Shown piece after piece: positions 49,731 through 58,482 of a stretch of 64,000 nt of DNA. The notes beneath the pieces are model-generated. The model was not told the origin of the DNA, made no database searches, and worked only from the letters and a program-made list of their open reading frames with translations. The position numbers and the translations under genes are program-made. The DNA comes from Simplicispira suum (lineage in GTDB: Bacteria > Pseudomonadota > Gammaproteobacteria > Burkholderiales > Burkholderiaceae_C), in contig NZ_CP027669.1 of assembly GCF_003008595.1 (NCBI RefSeq), positions 3,224,001 to 3,288,000 on the forward strand. Direction: 5' to 3'. The stretch's first letter is position 1, and each line of letters starts with the position of its first letter.

Positions 49731-49848
49731 GCTGGCCGCGCTGCGCCGAAGCTGTCGGCGCAGGCTGGCAAGCAGCTTTTGGGGTGCTCCACTTTCCCGA
49801 AAGCCCGCGTGGTGCGGAAGTTGTGCGCGAAGTCACCGCTCTATTTTT

Positions 49849-49891
49849 GGTAGCTATCTACGCCCGTCTGGTAGGCGCTGGCGCCTTTTTT
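49849..49891 (+). repeat. palindromic repeat copy
   Basis: ggtagctatctacgcccgtc then tggtaggcgctggcgccttt ttt, between clpA and the VIT-family gene. The T run at its end and the stem could also act as a terminator for rightward transcripts. Confidence 0.7.
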
Positions 49892-49918
49892 TAATCCATT
49901 CCGACAGGCAGGCGCGCA

Positions 49919-50629
49919 TCACCCCACCGGCGCCCCGACCAGCGCCCCCACCCCCGCAGTGATGGCCATGGCCAGTGCGCCCCAGAACGTCACGCGCAAG
50001 GCGCCCACCAGCATGCCGGCGCCGCCAGTGCGCGCGGCCAAGGCGCCTAGCAGGGCCAGGAAGACCAGCGCGGTCCCCGGCACCCAGGCCAGCAAGCTGC
50101 CAGCGGGTGCAACGACCACCACCAACAAAGGCAAGGCGGCGCCGACGGCAAAGCTGGCGGCGGAAGTGAGCGCGGCCTGCACCGGGCGGGCAGCCATGGT
50201 CTGCGAGAGTTCGAGTTCGTCGCGAGCGTGCGCGCCCAGCGCGTCGTGCGCCATGAGCTGCTGGGCCACCTGCTGGGCCAGCGTTGGTGCAAGGCCTCGG
50301 CCTTCGTAGATGGTGGCCAGCTCGCGCTCTTCGGCCTGCGGGTCGGTCGCCAGTTCGCGGCGTTCGCGGTCGATATCGGCTTTTTCGGTGTCGGCCTGCG
50401 AGTGCACCGAAACATATTCGCCTGCCGCCATCGACATGGCACCGGCCACCAGGCCCGCCACCGCCGTCATCACGATGGCAGAAGGGCTGGCCTGTGCGGC
50501 TGCCACGCCCACTACGAGGCTTGCGGTGGAGACAATGCCGTCGTTGGCGCCGAGCACGGCGGCTCGCAACCAACCCATGCGCTCGCCCCGGTGACGTTCA
50601 AGGTGCAGGCGGCGGCTGGCGGAGATCAT
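49919..50629 (-). CDS. VIT1/CCC1-family membrane transporter
   Basis: The 236-residue protein has the family motif VLGANDGIVSTASLVVG in the first helix, a charged metal-binding middle region (EKADIDRERRELATDPQAEE, residues about 80-110) and helices near 42-62, 148-170, 175-195 and 205-228. Members move Fe2+ or Mn2+. It stands alone, transcribed toward clpA. Confidence 0.9.
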   Translation of the reverse strand: MISASRRLHLERHRGERMGWLRAAVLGANDGIVSTASLVVGVAAAQASPSAIVMTAVAGLVAGAMSMAAGEYVSVHSQADTEKADIDRERRELATDPQAEERELATIYEGRGLAPTLAQQVAQQLMAHDALGAHARDELELSQTMAARPVQAALTSAASFAVGAALPLLVVVVAPAGSLLAWVPGTALVFLALLGALAARTGGAGMLVGALRVTFWGALAMAITAGVGALVGAPVG

Positions 50630-50722
50630 GCTGTGCTTTGGGGTGATGGAGCGTGGCAGCGTAGGGGGCGCAGCGCCCAGCCGTCAAGCGGGGCGGCTGG
50701 TTGTTCAACTTTGCCCGAACAA

Positions 50723-51421
50723 CTAAAACGCCCACACAAAACTGCCCTCAGGCCCGGCAAACATCACGCTGTCCTGCGTGGTCTTGCAACGCCAGGTCTG
50801 TAGCGTGCGATCCAGCCCGCCGGTAGGTTCAAACAGCGCGGCTGCATCAAAAACGACCGCACAGCGGTTGTCCGGCGCGCGCACCGATTCGTAGGCGATC
50901 CACTGCACTGCACGCTCGTCGGCGGCTGCGGCGACGGCCTGGGTGGCGCTGTAGTCGCTGCTGTGCGTCCACAGTGCGCGGCACTGCAGCCAGGGCGGAG
51001 CCATCAAATCAAGGGCGCGGCCGCGTACACGGCCTTGAAAGAAGCTGTGTTCGGTCAGCAGCACTTCGGAGCGCAACCCCTCGCTGTCCATCAGGAAGCG
51101 GTGGCGCCAGTAGGCCACCTCGGCACACGCAGCCTGCAGCGACTCGGCGCCGTACCACTGGCCTTGCGTGTGGGGTGGGCGAAAGCGGCTGGCGTGCTGT
51201 GGGCGGTAGCGAAACGGGGTGGTCAGCAGGTAGTGCTTGGGCCGCGCGGTTTTTGGCGGTGGTGGCTTGCTGGTTTCAAGCAGTTGCTCCAGCAAATCCT
51301 GCTCGGCCGGGGTGTCCACCAGCCGCATGGTGGCCACCACATGCTGCGCCTCGACGCCGCGCCAGGCCAGCAGGCTGCGGACTTCGACCGACGACTCCAG
51401 CCAGGCGGGGTCCCAGGTCAT
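50723..51421 (-). CDS. RES-domain toxin
   Basis: The 232-residue protein has a RES domain, whose conserved Arg, Glu and Ser line an NAD+-binding cleft; known members deplete NAD+ in the cell. Candidate residues are the Arg in TPFRYRPQHASRF, the Glu in GQWYGAESLQAACAEV and the Ser in WIAYESVRAP. ATG 51421 is 4 nt behind the antitoxin stop, so the pair is an operon. It is a typical type II toxin-antitoxin module. Confidence 0.88.
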   Translation of the reverse strand: MTWDPAWLESSVEVRSLLAWRGVEAQHVVATMRLVDTPAEQDLLEQLLETSKPPPPKTARPKHYLLTTPFRYRPQHASRFRPPHTQGQWYGAESLQAACAEVAYWRHRFLMDSEGLRSEVLLTEHSFFQGRVRGRALDLMAPPWLQCRALWTHSSDYSATQAVAAAADERAVQWIAYESVRAPDNRCAVVFDAAALFEPTGGLDRTLQTWRCKTTQDSVMFAGPEGSFVWAF

Positions 51422-51425
51422 GGAA

Positions 51426-51797
51426 TCAAGCCGGGGCGCGCATGCCGTCGAGGTAGTGCAGCGTGGCAACCAGCCCTTCGGCCTTTTGCACCAGTTGAAT
51501 CGGCTTGCCGCCCAGCGCCCGGTTGTGCGACTGCATCCAGGTCTGGCGCTTGCCGTCGTCGGTGCCGACCAGCGCGTCAAGCGAGCGGTACACGCGCACC
51601 AGCAGCAGGGCCAGTTCGCCTTCCTTGGAGGCCGGGTCAATCGCCTTGTCGCCCTTGAGGATGCGCGAGACCGTGGGTTCGCTCAGCCCCACGGTGCGCG
51701 CCAGCGCCGCGCCCGACAAGCCGAGCAACTGGCTGGCACGGATGGTGGCCTTGGCGAGCACGTCGCTCGGTTGGGGGGACAAGGCGTGTTGTTTCAT
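51426..51797 (-). CDS. Xre/MbcA/ParS-type antitoxin
   Basis: The 123-residue partner of the RES toxin. An N-terminal helix-turn-helix (GLSGAALARTVGLSEPTVSRILKG region, about residues 25-48) binds DNA, and the C-terminal antitoxin domain (RVYRSLDALVGTDDGKRQ to GKPIQLVQKAEGL) wraps the toxin. ATG 51797 is the family start. Repeated TAGAAAC motifs lie directly upstream and are probably its operator. Confidence 0.88.
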   Translation of the reverse strand: MKQHALSPQPSDVLAKATIRASQLLGLSGAALARTVGLSEPTVSRILKGDKAIDPASKEGELALLLVRVYRSLDALVGTDDGKRQTWMQSHNRALGGKPIQLVQKAEGLVATLHYLDGMRAPA

Positions 51798-51810
51798 GGC
51801 AGAGAGTGTG

Positions 51811-51860
51811 GTTTCTAATGAAATGTTTTTATAGAAACATCGAAATATTAAACTAGAAAC
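51811..51860 (-). promoter_or_regulatory. candidate operator of the Xre-RES operon
   Basis: GTTTCTA at 51811-51817 is followed by its complement TAGAAAC at 51832-51838 and again at 51854-51860, about two helical turns apart. The tract is AT-rich and starts 14 bp upstream of the antitoxin ATG, the right place for autoregulation by the toxin-antitoxin complex. Confidence 0.6.
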
Positions 51861-51925
51861 AGGCCTTTCGAGTGGCTTGAGCCTTGCGGCCCCCAACAAG
51901 CCATGCGGTCAAAAGTGGTGGCATA

Positions 51926-52252
51926 TCACTTCGCAATCCCCAGGAATACGGCCAGGCAGCGCTCCACCTCGACCATGGCATCCGAATCGATTTGGCCGAA
52001 GACCGAACCCAGCTTGTCGCGTTTCACGGTCATGGTTTTGTCCACCATCACCTGTGAAGGCTTCTGTAAACCGTTTTCGGCATTCGCTTGAAGCGGGATG
52101 CGCAGCAACGGGGCGGCGACAAGTGCGCTTGTCACTGGGAGCACCGTCACGGTGGCATGCTCGTTGAAATGGTCGGCCTGAATTACCAAGGCGGGTCTGG
52201 GTTTGCCGAAATCGCCTTGCATCGCGATGGTCACCAAGTCGCCGCGCTTCAT
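51926..52252 (-). CDS. MazF/PemK-family toxin
   Basis: The 108-residue protein has the CcdB/MazF fold pattern: MKRGDLVTIAMQGDFGKPRPALVIQ in part (residues 1-25), VTVLPVTS and a QVMVDKTMTVKRDKLG strand pair. MazF toxins are sequence-specific mRNA endonucleases. The ATG overlaps the antitoxin stop as ATGA. Confidence 0.9.
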   Translation of the reverse strand: MKRGDLVTIAMQGDFGKPRPALVIQADHFNEHATVTVLPVTSALVAAPLLRIPLQANAENGLQKPSQVMVDKTMTVKRDKLGSVFGQIDSDAMVEVERCLAVFLGIAK

Positions 52253-52467
52253 TCTGTCCAGCCATCCAAGTCCGCCAAGGCGTCATTCATGAAGTGCTGC
52301 ATGTCCGTATCTGCCATGTCTGCCTGAGCGGCAAGAAGAGATTGGCGGCGGCATTCCTGCGCAAAATCAGGCCGCCTCGTATCCGGCACCCATATTTGCA
52401 CCAAACGAAGGCCCGCCATGCGCAACGCGTCGCGGTGCTTTTGAACCCGTGAATTGACATGCGCCAT
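52249..52467 (-). CDS. DUF3018/MazE-like antitoxin
   Basis: A 72-residue protein that begins AHVNSRVQKHRDALRMAGLR after Met and continues with the DUF3018 core VQIWVPDTRRPDF. Such proteins are the antitoxins of a MazF subgroup; the acidic C terminus would bind the toxin. ATG 52467 is used since longer reading runs into operator repeats. Its stop overlaps the toxin start. Confidence 0.85.
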   Translation of the reverse strand: MAHVNSRVQKHRDALRMAGLRLVQIWVPDTRRPDFAQECRRQSLLAAQADMADTDMQHFMNDALADLDGWTE

Positions 52468-52483
52468 TGGGTGATCCTCTGTT

Positions 52484-52526
52484 GTTACATGCAACATTTT
52501 AGGGGTATGTGTCGTTACATGCAACA
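52484..52526 (-). promoter_or_regulatory. candidate operator of the DUF3018-MazF operon
   Basis: The motif gttacatgcaaca occurs at 52484-52496 and 52514-52526, exactly 30 bp apart (about three helical turns). Each is a near-palindrome, TGTTACATGCAACA-like. They lie 17-59 bp upstream of the antitoxin ATG. Confidence 0.6.
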
Positions 52527-52606
52527 CTCGGTCTACAGCGGCAGCAACACACCGTGGTGCCGCCGCACACAGCCGTTACCATCGCGGCACACAGACGCGA
52601 CCCGCC

Positions 52607-54058
52607 ATGCTTCCCCACACCTTCCTCTGGCACGACTACGAAACCTTCGGCTCCGACCCGCGCCGCGACCGGCCGGCGCAGTTTGCCGCCATCCGCACCG
52701 ACGCCGAGTTGAACGAGATCGGCGAGCCGCTGATGCTGTACTGCCAGCCGCCGAACGACTATTTGCCCGAGCCCGAAGCCTGCCTCATCACCGGCATCAC
52801 GCCGCAAGTCGCGTTTGAGCGGGGTGTGAGCGAGCGCGAATTTGCCGCGCGCATCCACGAGGCCATGGCGCAGCCGGGCACCATTGGCGTGGGCTACAAC
52901 ACGATTCGCTTTGACGACGAGGTCACGCGCCACATGTTCTGGCGCAACCTCATCGACCCCTATGGCCGCGAGTGGCAGAACCAGTGCGGCCGCTGGGATT
53001 TGCTCGATGTGGTGCGCCTGGCCTACGCCCTGCGGCCCGACGGGCTCATCGTCTGGCCCAAGAAGGAAGACGGCTCGCCCAGCTTCAAGCTGGGCGACCT
53101 GGCCCAGGCCAACGGCCTGCTGCATGAGGCAGCGCACGATGCGCTGTCAGACGTGCGCGCCACCATTGCTCTGGCCAAGCTCTTGCGCCAGCACAACGCC
53201 AAGCTGTTTGACTTTGCCCTCGGCCTGCACAAGAAAGAGCGTGTGGCCGCGGAGCTGCGGCTGCCGACCGATGTGCAAAATGCCCGGCCGTTCCTGCATG
53301 TCTCGGGCATGTTCCCCGCCGAGCGCGGTTGCCTGGCGGTGATGATCCCGCTCGCCACGCACCCCTCCAACAAAAACGAGCTTCTCGCCTGGGACCTGGC
53401 GCACGACCCGTCCGAGCTGGCGACGCAAAGCGTGGACGAACTGCGCCTGCGCCTGTTCACGCGCAGCGCCGACCTGCCCGAGGGCATCAAGCGCTTGCCG
53501 GTCAAGGGCGTGCATCTGAACAAGTCGCCCATGGTGGTGGGCAACCTCAACACGCTGACGCCCGAGCTGGCGGCGCGCTGGGGCTTCGACATGGGACTGA
53601 TTGCGGAGCATGCCGAGCGCGCGCACTTGCTGCCCGACATGAGCGCCATCTGGAAGGCGGTGTACGAACGGCCGCGTGCCGATGGCCCTGCGCCCGATGT
53701 GGAGCAGGATTTGTACGGCGGCTTTGTCGGCAGTGGCGACCGCCGCCGGCTCGATGAGCTGCGCGCCATGACCGGCGCGCAACTGGCCAGCGCGCGCACT
53801 GGCTTTGACGATGGCCGCCTCACCGAGCTGCTGTTTCGCTACCGCGCGCGCAACTTTGCGACCACACTCGCTCCTGAGGAGCAGGCGCGCTGGCTGCAAC
53901 ACCGCACCGATTGCCTGTTGCATGGCCAGGGCGGGGCGTTGACCGCGCAGGCGCTGTTCGAGCGCATCGACGTGCTCTCTGAGACGGCGGACGAGCGTGC
54001 CGAAGCCATTCTGGGCGCGCTGTACGACTGGGCCGAAACCATCGTTCCGGAGCAATAG
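52607..54058 (+). CDS. sbcB: exodeoxyribonuclease I
   Basis: ExoI degrades single-stranded DNA 3' to 5' in recombination and repair. The 483-residue enzyme has the DEDDh acidic residues in FLWHDYETFGSDPRRDR (Asp/Glu), GVGYNTIRFDDEV, and LLHEAAHDALSDVRATI (His-Asp), followed by the ExoI-specific C-terminal domain. The kinase gene starts 2 nt after its stop. Confidence 0.95.
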   Translation: MLPHTFLWHDYETFGSDPRRDRPAQFAAIRTDAELNEIGEPLMLYCQPPNDYLPEPEACLITGITPQVAFERGVSEREFAARIHEAMAQPGTIGVGYNTIRFDDEVTRHMFWRNLIDPYGREWQNQCGRWDLLDVVRLAYALRPDGLIVWPKKEDGSPSFKLGDLAQANGLLHEAAHDALSDVRATIALAKLLRQHNAKLFDFALGLHKKERVAAELRLPTDVQNARPFLHVSGMFPAERGCLAVMIPLATHPSNKNELLAWDLAHDPSELATQSVDELRLRLFTRSADLPEGIKRLPVKGVHLNKSPMVVGNLNTLTPELAARWGFDMGLIAEHAERAHLLPDMSAIWKAVYERPRADGPAPDVEQDLYGGFVGSGDRRRLDELRAMTGAQLASARTGFDDGRLTELLFRYRARNFATTLAPEEQARWLQHRTDCLLHGQGGALTAQALFERIDVLSETADERAEAILGALYDWAETIVPEQ

Positions 54059-54060
54059 CC

Positions 54061-55377
54061 ATGGCAGACCTGGTGCCCGCCACCATCGGCAAATACCGCA
54101 TCGAACGCGAGCTGGGGCGCGGTGCCAGTGGCGTGGTGTACCTGGGGCTCGACGGTCTGCGCGGCCGCAAGGTGGCGGTCAAGCAAATGCACGCGCACCT
54201 GCTGGCCGAACCGGCGCAGGCCGCGCGCCACCGCCGGCAGTTGCAGAGCGAGGCCGCGCTGGCCGCACGCCTGCGCCACCCCAACATCGTGCGGTTGCTG
54301 GACGCCGACGAATCCGCGACGCCGCCTTATCTTGTCTTTGAATACCTGAGCGGTCGGCCGCTGTCCGACCATGCCAGTGCCGATAACCTGCTGCCTGTGG
54401 CGCAGGTGCTGGATATCGCCTTCAAATGCGGCCACGCGCTGGAATATGCCGAGCGCCAGGGCTTGGTGCACCGCGACATCAAACCCGCCAACCTGCTCTT
54501 GGCCGACGATGGCGAAGTCAAGCTGGTGGATTTTGGCGCCGCCCTCTCGACGCAGAGCGAGGCCACGCAGCTCGCCGGTCTGGTGGGTTCGCCCTCGTAC
54601 ATGTCGCCCGAGCAGGTGCGGGAAGAAACCCTCACCCACCACAGCGACATGTTTTCGCTCGGCGTGGTGGTGTACGAACTGCTCACCGGGCGCCGGCCGT
54701 TTGATGGCGAAACCGATTTCGCCACGCTCTACCGCATCAGCCACGATGCTGCCGCAGCGCCCAGCCTGCTGCGCGCCTCGCTGCCGGCGGAAGTCGATGC
54801 CTTTGTGCTGCGCGCCCTGGCCAAGGCCCCGCAAGACCGCTTTGCGCACTGGTCTGATTGGGCCGACGCCTTGCTCGCGCTCTCGCGCAGCCTGCCGCGC
54901 CAGAAGTCGCAGGACACGGAGACCGAGCGTTTCGCACGCCTGCGGGCCTTGCCGTTCTTTGCCGATTTCCACGACGTCGCCCTGTGGGAGCTGATGCGCC
55001 TGGGCAACTGGCGCCGCGTGCCGCGCGGCACCGTGCTGATGCGCGAAGGCACGCCCGGCGATTCGTTCTGCATCCTCATCGAAGGGGAGGTGAACATCAC
55101 GCGCCAGGGCTGGCAACTGTGCACCCTGGACGCGGGCGTCAGCTTTGGTGAAATGACCTTTTTGCGGCCCGATGCCCCCATCCGCACCGCCACGGCAGTG
55201 TCCGGCTCTGAGGTGCTGGTGCTCAAGGTGCGCAACCCGGCGCTGCGCGGCGCGTCGGACACGCTGCAATCGTGCTTTGACAAGGCGTTCATCAAGCTGC
55301 TGGTGGGGCGGCTGGTGGCCACGAACGAGCAGGTGGCGGAGTGGGATTTGGTGGCTGCGCCGCCAGAGAATTCCTGA
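54061..55377 (+). CDS. serine/threonine protein kinase with C-terminal cyclic-nucleotide-binding domain
   Basis: The 438-residue protein has a Hanks-type kinase domain (residues about 9-275): Gly loop ELGRGASGVVYLG, Lys in VAVKQMH, catalytic loop VHRDIKPANLLL, DFG in LVDFGAAL, and SPSYMSPEQ in the activation segment. A cNMP-binding domain follows (about 295-415: GTPGDSFCILIEGEVNITRQ, then SFGEMTFLRPDAPIRTATA). No transmembrane segment is seen. It starts 2 nt after sbcB. The cNMP domain suggests control by a cyclic nucleotide or a pseudo-regulatory role. Confidence 0.93.
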   Translation: MADLVPATIGKYRIERELGRGASGVVYLGLDGLRGRKVAVKQMHAHLLAEPAQAARHRRQLQSEAALAARLRHPNIVRLLDADESATPPYLVFEYLSGRPLSDHASADNLLPVAQVLDIAFKCGHALEYAERQGLVHRDIKPANLLLADDGEVKLVDFGAALSTQSEATQLAGLVGSPSYMSPEQVREETLTHHSDMFSLGVVVYELLTGRRPFDGETDFATLYRISHDAAAAPSLLRASLPAEVDAFVLRALAKAPQDRFAHWSDWADALLALSRSLPRQKSQDTETERFARLRALPFFADFHDVALWELMRLGNWRRVPRGTVLMREGTPGDSFCILIEGEVNITRQGWQLCTLDAGVSFGEMTFLRPDAPIRTATAVSGSEVLVLKVRNPALRGASDTLQSCFDKAFIKLLVGRLVATNEQVAEWDLVAAPPENS

Positions 55378-55378
55378 A

Positions 55379-55425
55379 TTGATAGCTGCTAGCGCTTATG
55401 GGATAAGCGCTGGAGGCTATTTTTA
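55379..55425 (+). repeat. palindromic repeat copy, best-preserved
   Basis: ttgatagctgctagcgctta then tgggataagcgctggaggct attttta. The stem AGCGCTTAT/ATAAGCGCT with loop GGG is perfect, and the flanks ATAGCT and GGCTAT also pair partly. It starts right after the kinase stop. Confidence 0.85.
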
Positions 55426-55477
55426 TACGAATTTTTGACCGTGCGGGCGGACGGTTGCCGCACCACCCACGGCATGC

Positions 55478-57187
55478 TTACTTTGCTGAGCGCTCCAGGG
55501 GTGCTGGCGCAATGGCGTTGAGGGACTCATCGGCAAGTCCGACCAGCAAGGCGCGCCCGTCTGGCAAGGCGCGGAATTCGCCGAAGCGGGCGCGGCTGAA
55601 GGGCGTGCCCAGCCCTTCCGGGAAATAGAACGCATCGGTCACCAGCACCCAGTCGCCTTTCAGGCGCTTGAGTTCCAGGCGGCGTTCATCCGTCGCCAGC
55701 GTCTCGCCATCTTGCGCCACGCGCAGAACCTCGGCGACGCCGCGGGGGTTCAGCCGCACGGTGACCTGCACCGACCGGACCAACCCCTGGTTTGCCTGCT
55801 CCTTGAGCTGCTGGCGAACATTGCCTGGAATGACGAAGTTGAGCGCCATGTAGTCGCCTTGCATCAGCGAGCGCGGGTCGCGCGGCGCCAAGGGCAGGTA
55901 GAGTTTTTCTCCCTGCGCGATGACCTGCTCTTTGCGCTGCACGTCGCGGTGCACCAGGCCCAGCGCTACGGCGCCGGCGAGCGCAATGGCTAGCGGCGCC
56001 AGCCACGGGCGTGAAAGCTTCGCGCCGGGGTCGGCGGGTGCGCGTGCACCCTGCCGATCGCGCAACACCCACAAGACCAGCGCGAGCGCCGCACCCGTCG
56101 CCGCCAGCAAGGCTGCCTTGTGCACCAGCGGCCATTGCAGCGCGTAGTAAAAGCCCGATAGCTGCGCCAGCAGCGTCAGTCCCGCCAGCGCCAGCAGTGC
56201 CCGCCGTCCGGTGCCCAGCGCCACGGTGCCAATGAGTGCCACCACACCGACCTGCGGCACCACCAGGCAAGCCAGTGCCAGCACCGCGAACACCCATCCC
56301 AACAGCCGCAGCAGGGCCACGTTGTGCGTGCGAGGCCGCTCGCGCAATTGCCAATGCACCACCAGCCAGGCAGCCGCACCCAGCACCAGCGCCAATTGCA
56401 CGGCGGCCGGCCAGCCCAGATCCAGAATACCTGCCAGCCCGGCGGTCAAGTCGTCGGCGGACCCACGCGGGCCGCGCCCGAACATGGCATTGAGTGACCA
56501 GAAGTGGCGTGTGCTGGCATAAGCCGCAGCCAAGAGCAGTGTCACGGCCACGCCATCGGCCAGAGCGGCCGCCTGGCGTGCCCTCGCGTGCACGGACCAC
56601 TTCGGTTCGCGCGCGCTCCAAATCGCCCACAGCAGCGCCAGCGCCACGAGCACGGTGATCGACGGAAACGCTTCGATGGCCTGCCACCTGGTGTTCCCGT
56701 GCCCGCCGAACGTCAAAGCCAGGGCGACGCCTGCGGCCATCGAGCCCAGCACCCGCTGCACCCAGGCCACGCGCACCACGAGCGCCACCGCCAGCAGTGC
56801 GACCAGCAGCACCAGCAGAGAAGGGTTCTCCCACCGAAATCGCATCGCCACCACCAGCAAGGCCAAACCGGTGATCAAGGCGCTGAACGCCAATTGCGTG
56901 ATGAACATGCCAGGCCGGCGGCGCAGCACGACGCTGGCGCCGCCGAGCAGCAGAGCAGCCGTGATCCATGCTCCTGGAGATTGGAAAAAGAAGCGGTACG
57001 ACAGCAGCGACAGAAACCCCAAAAACGGCAGGACCACCAGTTGCGCGCCCAAAAAGTTCAGCGCCAACAGTACCCACGACGGGCCTGCTGCTTCGTGTGT
57101 GACAGGCATTGCCTCCTGCGGCAACACATCTTCGGCAATGGCCGAAACCGCCAAGGCCACGCGGGAACTGCTTGTGGACGCCATCAT
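55478..57187 (-). CDS. DUF4401 / GDYXXLXY membrane protein
   Basis: The 569-residue protein has about 12 hydrophobic segments in residues 40-420 (DUF4401 part) and an extracytoplasmic C-terminal GDYXXLXY domain with the motif MQGDYMALNF. Such fusions are known but of unknown function, and usually follow a DUF2157 gene, as here. ATG 57187 overlaps the DUF2157 stop as ATGA. It converges on the kinase gene. Confidence 0.88.
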   Translation of the reverse strand: MMASTSSSRVALAVSAIAEDVLPQEAMPVTHEAAGPSWVLLALNFLGAQLVVLPFLGFLSLLSYRFFFQSPGAWITAALLLGGASVVLRRRPGMFITQLAFSALITGLALLVVAMRFRWENPSLLVLLVALLAVALVVRVAWVQRVLGSMAAGVALALTFGGHGNTRWQAIEAFPSITVLVALALLWAIWSAREPKWSVHARARQAAALADGVAVTLLLAAAYASTRHFWSLNAMFGRGPRGSADDLTAGLAGILDLGWPAAVQLALVLGAAAWLVVHWQLRERPRTHNVALLRLLGWVFAVLALACLVVPQVGVVALIGTVALGTGRRALLALAGLTLLAQLSGFYYALQWPLVHKAALLAATGAALALVLWVLRDRQGARAPADPGAKLSRPWLAPLAIALAGAVALGLVHRDVQRKEQVIAQGEKLYLPLAPRDPRSLMQGDYMALNFVIPGNVRQQLKEQANQGLVRSVQVTVRLNPRGVAEVLRVAQDGETLATDERRLELKRLKGDWVLVTDAFYFPEGLGTPFSRARFGEFRALPDGRALLVGLADESLNAIAPAPLERSAK

Positions 57188-58146
57188 GCGGCTCCTTCGC
57201 TGCTTTGCAGCCGGTAAAGCCAGGTGCCGCTGAGTCCGACACAAGCGGCTGACGCCACGGTGAGCAAAAGGGCTGAGCCGACTTCGACGCGGGAATGGGC
57301 CACCAGCACACGCGCCAGCCCCGCAATGACCAGCACATCGAGCGCCAGCACCGCCATCGCCAGCACCACAAAGTCGCGTGGCCGCCGCGCGAGCGACACG
57401 GCCAGCACCGCGGCGGCCAGCGCGAGATTCAGCATGAACATCTGTGGTTGATCCCGCGCGAGCAATGCCCAGAAGCCCAGCGCCACCCACGCCGACAGTG
57501 CCATCGCCGCCGCAATGCGCGACGCGATGCGTGCTGGTGCCACAACCCCCAGCCGCGGCAGTGCCATGGGCAGCGCAAACACCACCACCCACAGCAAAGG
57601 CGTCAGCCAACTGCGGCCACTGCGCCAGCTCAGCAGGTTGGCCAGCGGGTTGAGCAGGGTATCGCTCGACCACAGCGCAATCGCCAGCCCGGCGATCAGC
57701 AGCCAGGCAGCCCACAGCCCATCGCTGCGCGCTACCAGCGTCCACACCAGCGCCAGCCCAGCCCAGGTGGCAAACAGCTGCCAGGGGTCGGCGCCGGTCT
57801 GGTAGGTCTGCCCGACGAAGGCCAGCAAAGCGCCCAGCGCGAGTGTTGCAAGCAGCAGTGCAGCTGTGCGTGCTCGCGGCCAAGGCAATGCAGCCAGTAC
57901 GCTCAGCAGCAGCGCGCCTTCCAGCAAGCCAAGCTTGAACGCCCGCGTTTGCGTTTGCCAGTTGGCCGCGACCCAGAAGATCAGCCCTGCACCCAGCAGC
58001 AGCGCCGCCAAAAGCGCCAGCCCGCGCTCAAGAGCGCGCTTGAGCTCAGGCGGTTGCTGGTGCAATCCAGACAGCTGCCACAGCCGCTGGGCGCGGGGAG
58101 CATCAAGCGCAAAGCGCTGCACCCATTCATGAATCGTTGCGTGCAC
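57184..58146 (-). CDS. DUF2157 membrane protein
   Basis: The 320-residue protein has an N-terminal cytoplasmic region (WVQRFALDAPRAQRLWQLSG) followed by about nine hydrophobic segments, the DUF2157 pattern with LLGAGLIFWVAANWQ in the first one. GTG 58146 has a G-rich ribosome site ahead. It is the first gene of the pair with the GDYXXLXY protein. Function unknown. Confidence 0.85.
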   Translation of the reverse strand: MHATIHEWVQRFALDAPRAQRLWQLSGLHQQPPELKRALERGLALLAALLLGAGLIFWVAANWQTQTRAFKLGLLEGALLLSVLAALPWPRARTAALLLATLALGALLAFVGQTYQTGADPWQLFATWAGLALVWTLVARSDGLWAAWLLIAGLAIALWSSDTLLNPLANLLSWRSGRSWLTPLLWVVVFALPMALPRLGVVAPARIASRIAAAMALSAWVALGFWALLARDQPQMFMLNLALAAAVLAVSLARRPRDFVVLAMAVLALDVLVIAGLARVLVAHSRVEVGSALLLTVASAACVGLSGTWLYRLQSSEGAA

Positions 58147-58289
58147 TCCCGCCCCCCTTCCAGTCAAATGGCCGCCATCGTAGCGGCAAAGGTTAGGGAC
58201 ACTGAGAGTGCAGTGCCACGTGATTTGCAGGAAGGCCCAGTGCGCTGCGAGTACCTTGTCGCAACGGTGCGAGCTGATGCGTTTGCAGT

Positions 58290-58482
58290 GCGCCGCCATC
58301 GGCGTAGCCGAGAGCGAGGTGGCTGGGCTCAATGCGCGCAAACCGGCGCTGCGGGGGCATCGGAGGCGCTGCAGTCGTGCTTTGACAAGGTGTTCATCAA
58401 GCTGCTGGTGGGAGCTTGGTGGTGACGAACGAGCAGGTGGCGCAATGGGATTGGGTGGTAGCGTCGCCTGAGAATTCCTGAA
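58290..58482 (+). pseudogene. decayed duplicate of the 3' end of the kinase gene
   Basis: This stretch matches 55190-55378, the last 60 or so codons of the cNMP-domain kinase, at about four of five bases by eye. Shared blocks include tcgtgctttgacaagg, ttcatcaagctgctggtggg and agaattcctgaattgatagc. A one-base loss near 58413 and other small indels break the frame. It is followed by its own copy of the palindromic repeat, as in the intact gene, so gene end and repeat were duplicated together. Both membrane genes (55478-58146) lie between the two copies. Confidence 0.8.

Noticed and set aside
52484..52526. Two copies of a 13-bp repeat 30 bp apart, considered as a mini CRISPR
   Set aside because: Only two short copies, no cas genes, and placed exactly at the promoter of a toxin-antitoxin operon, so an operator is far more likely.
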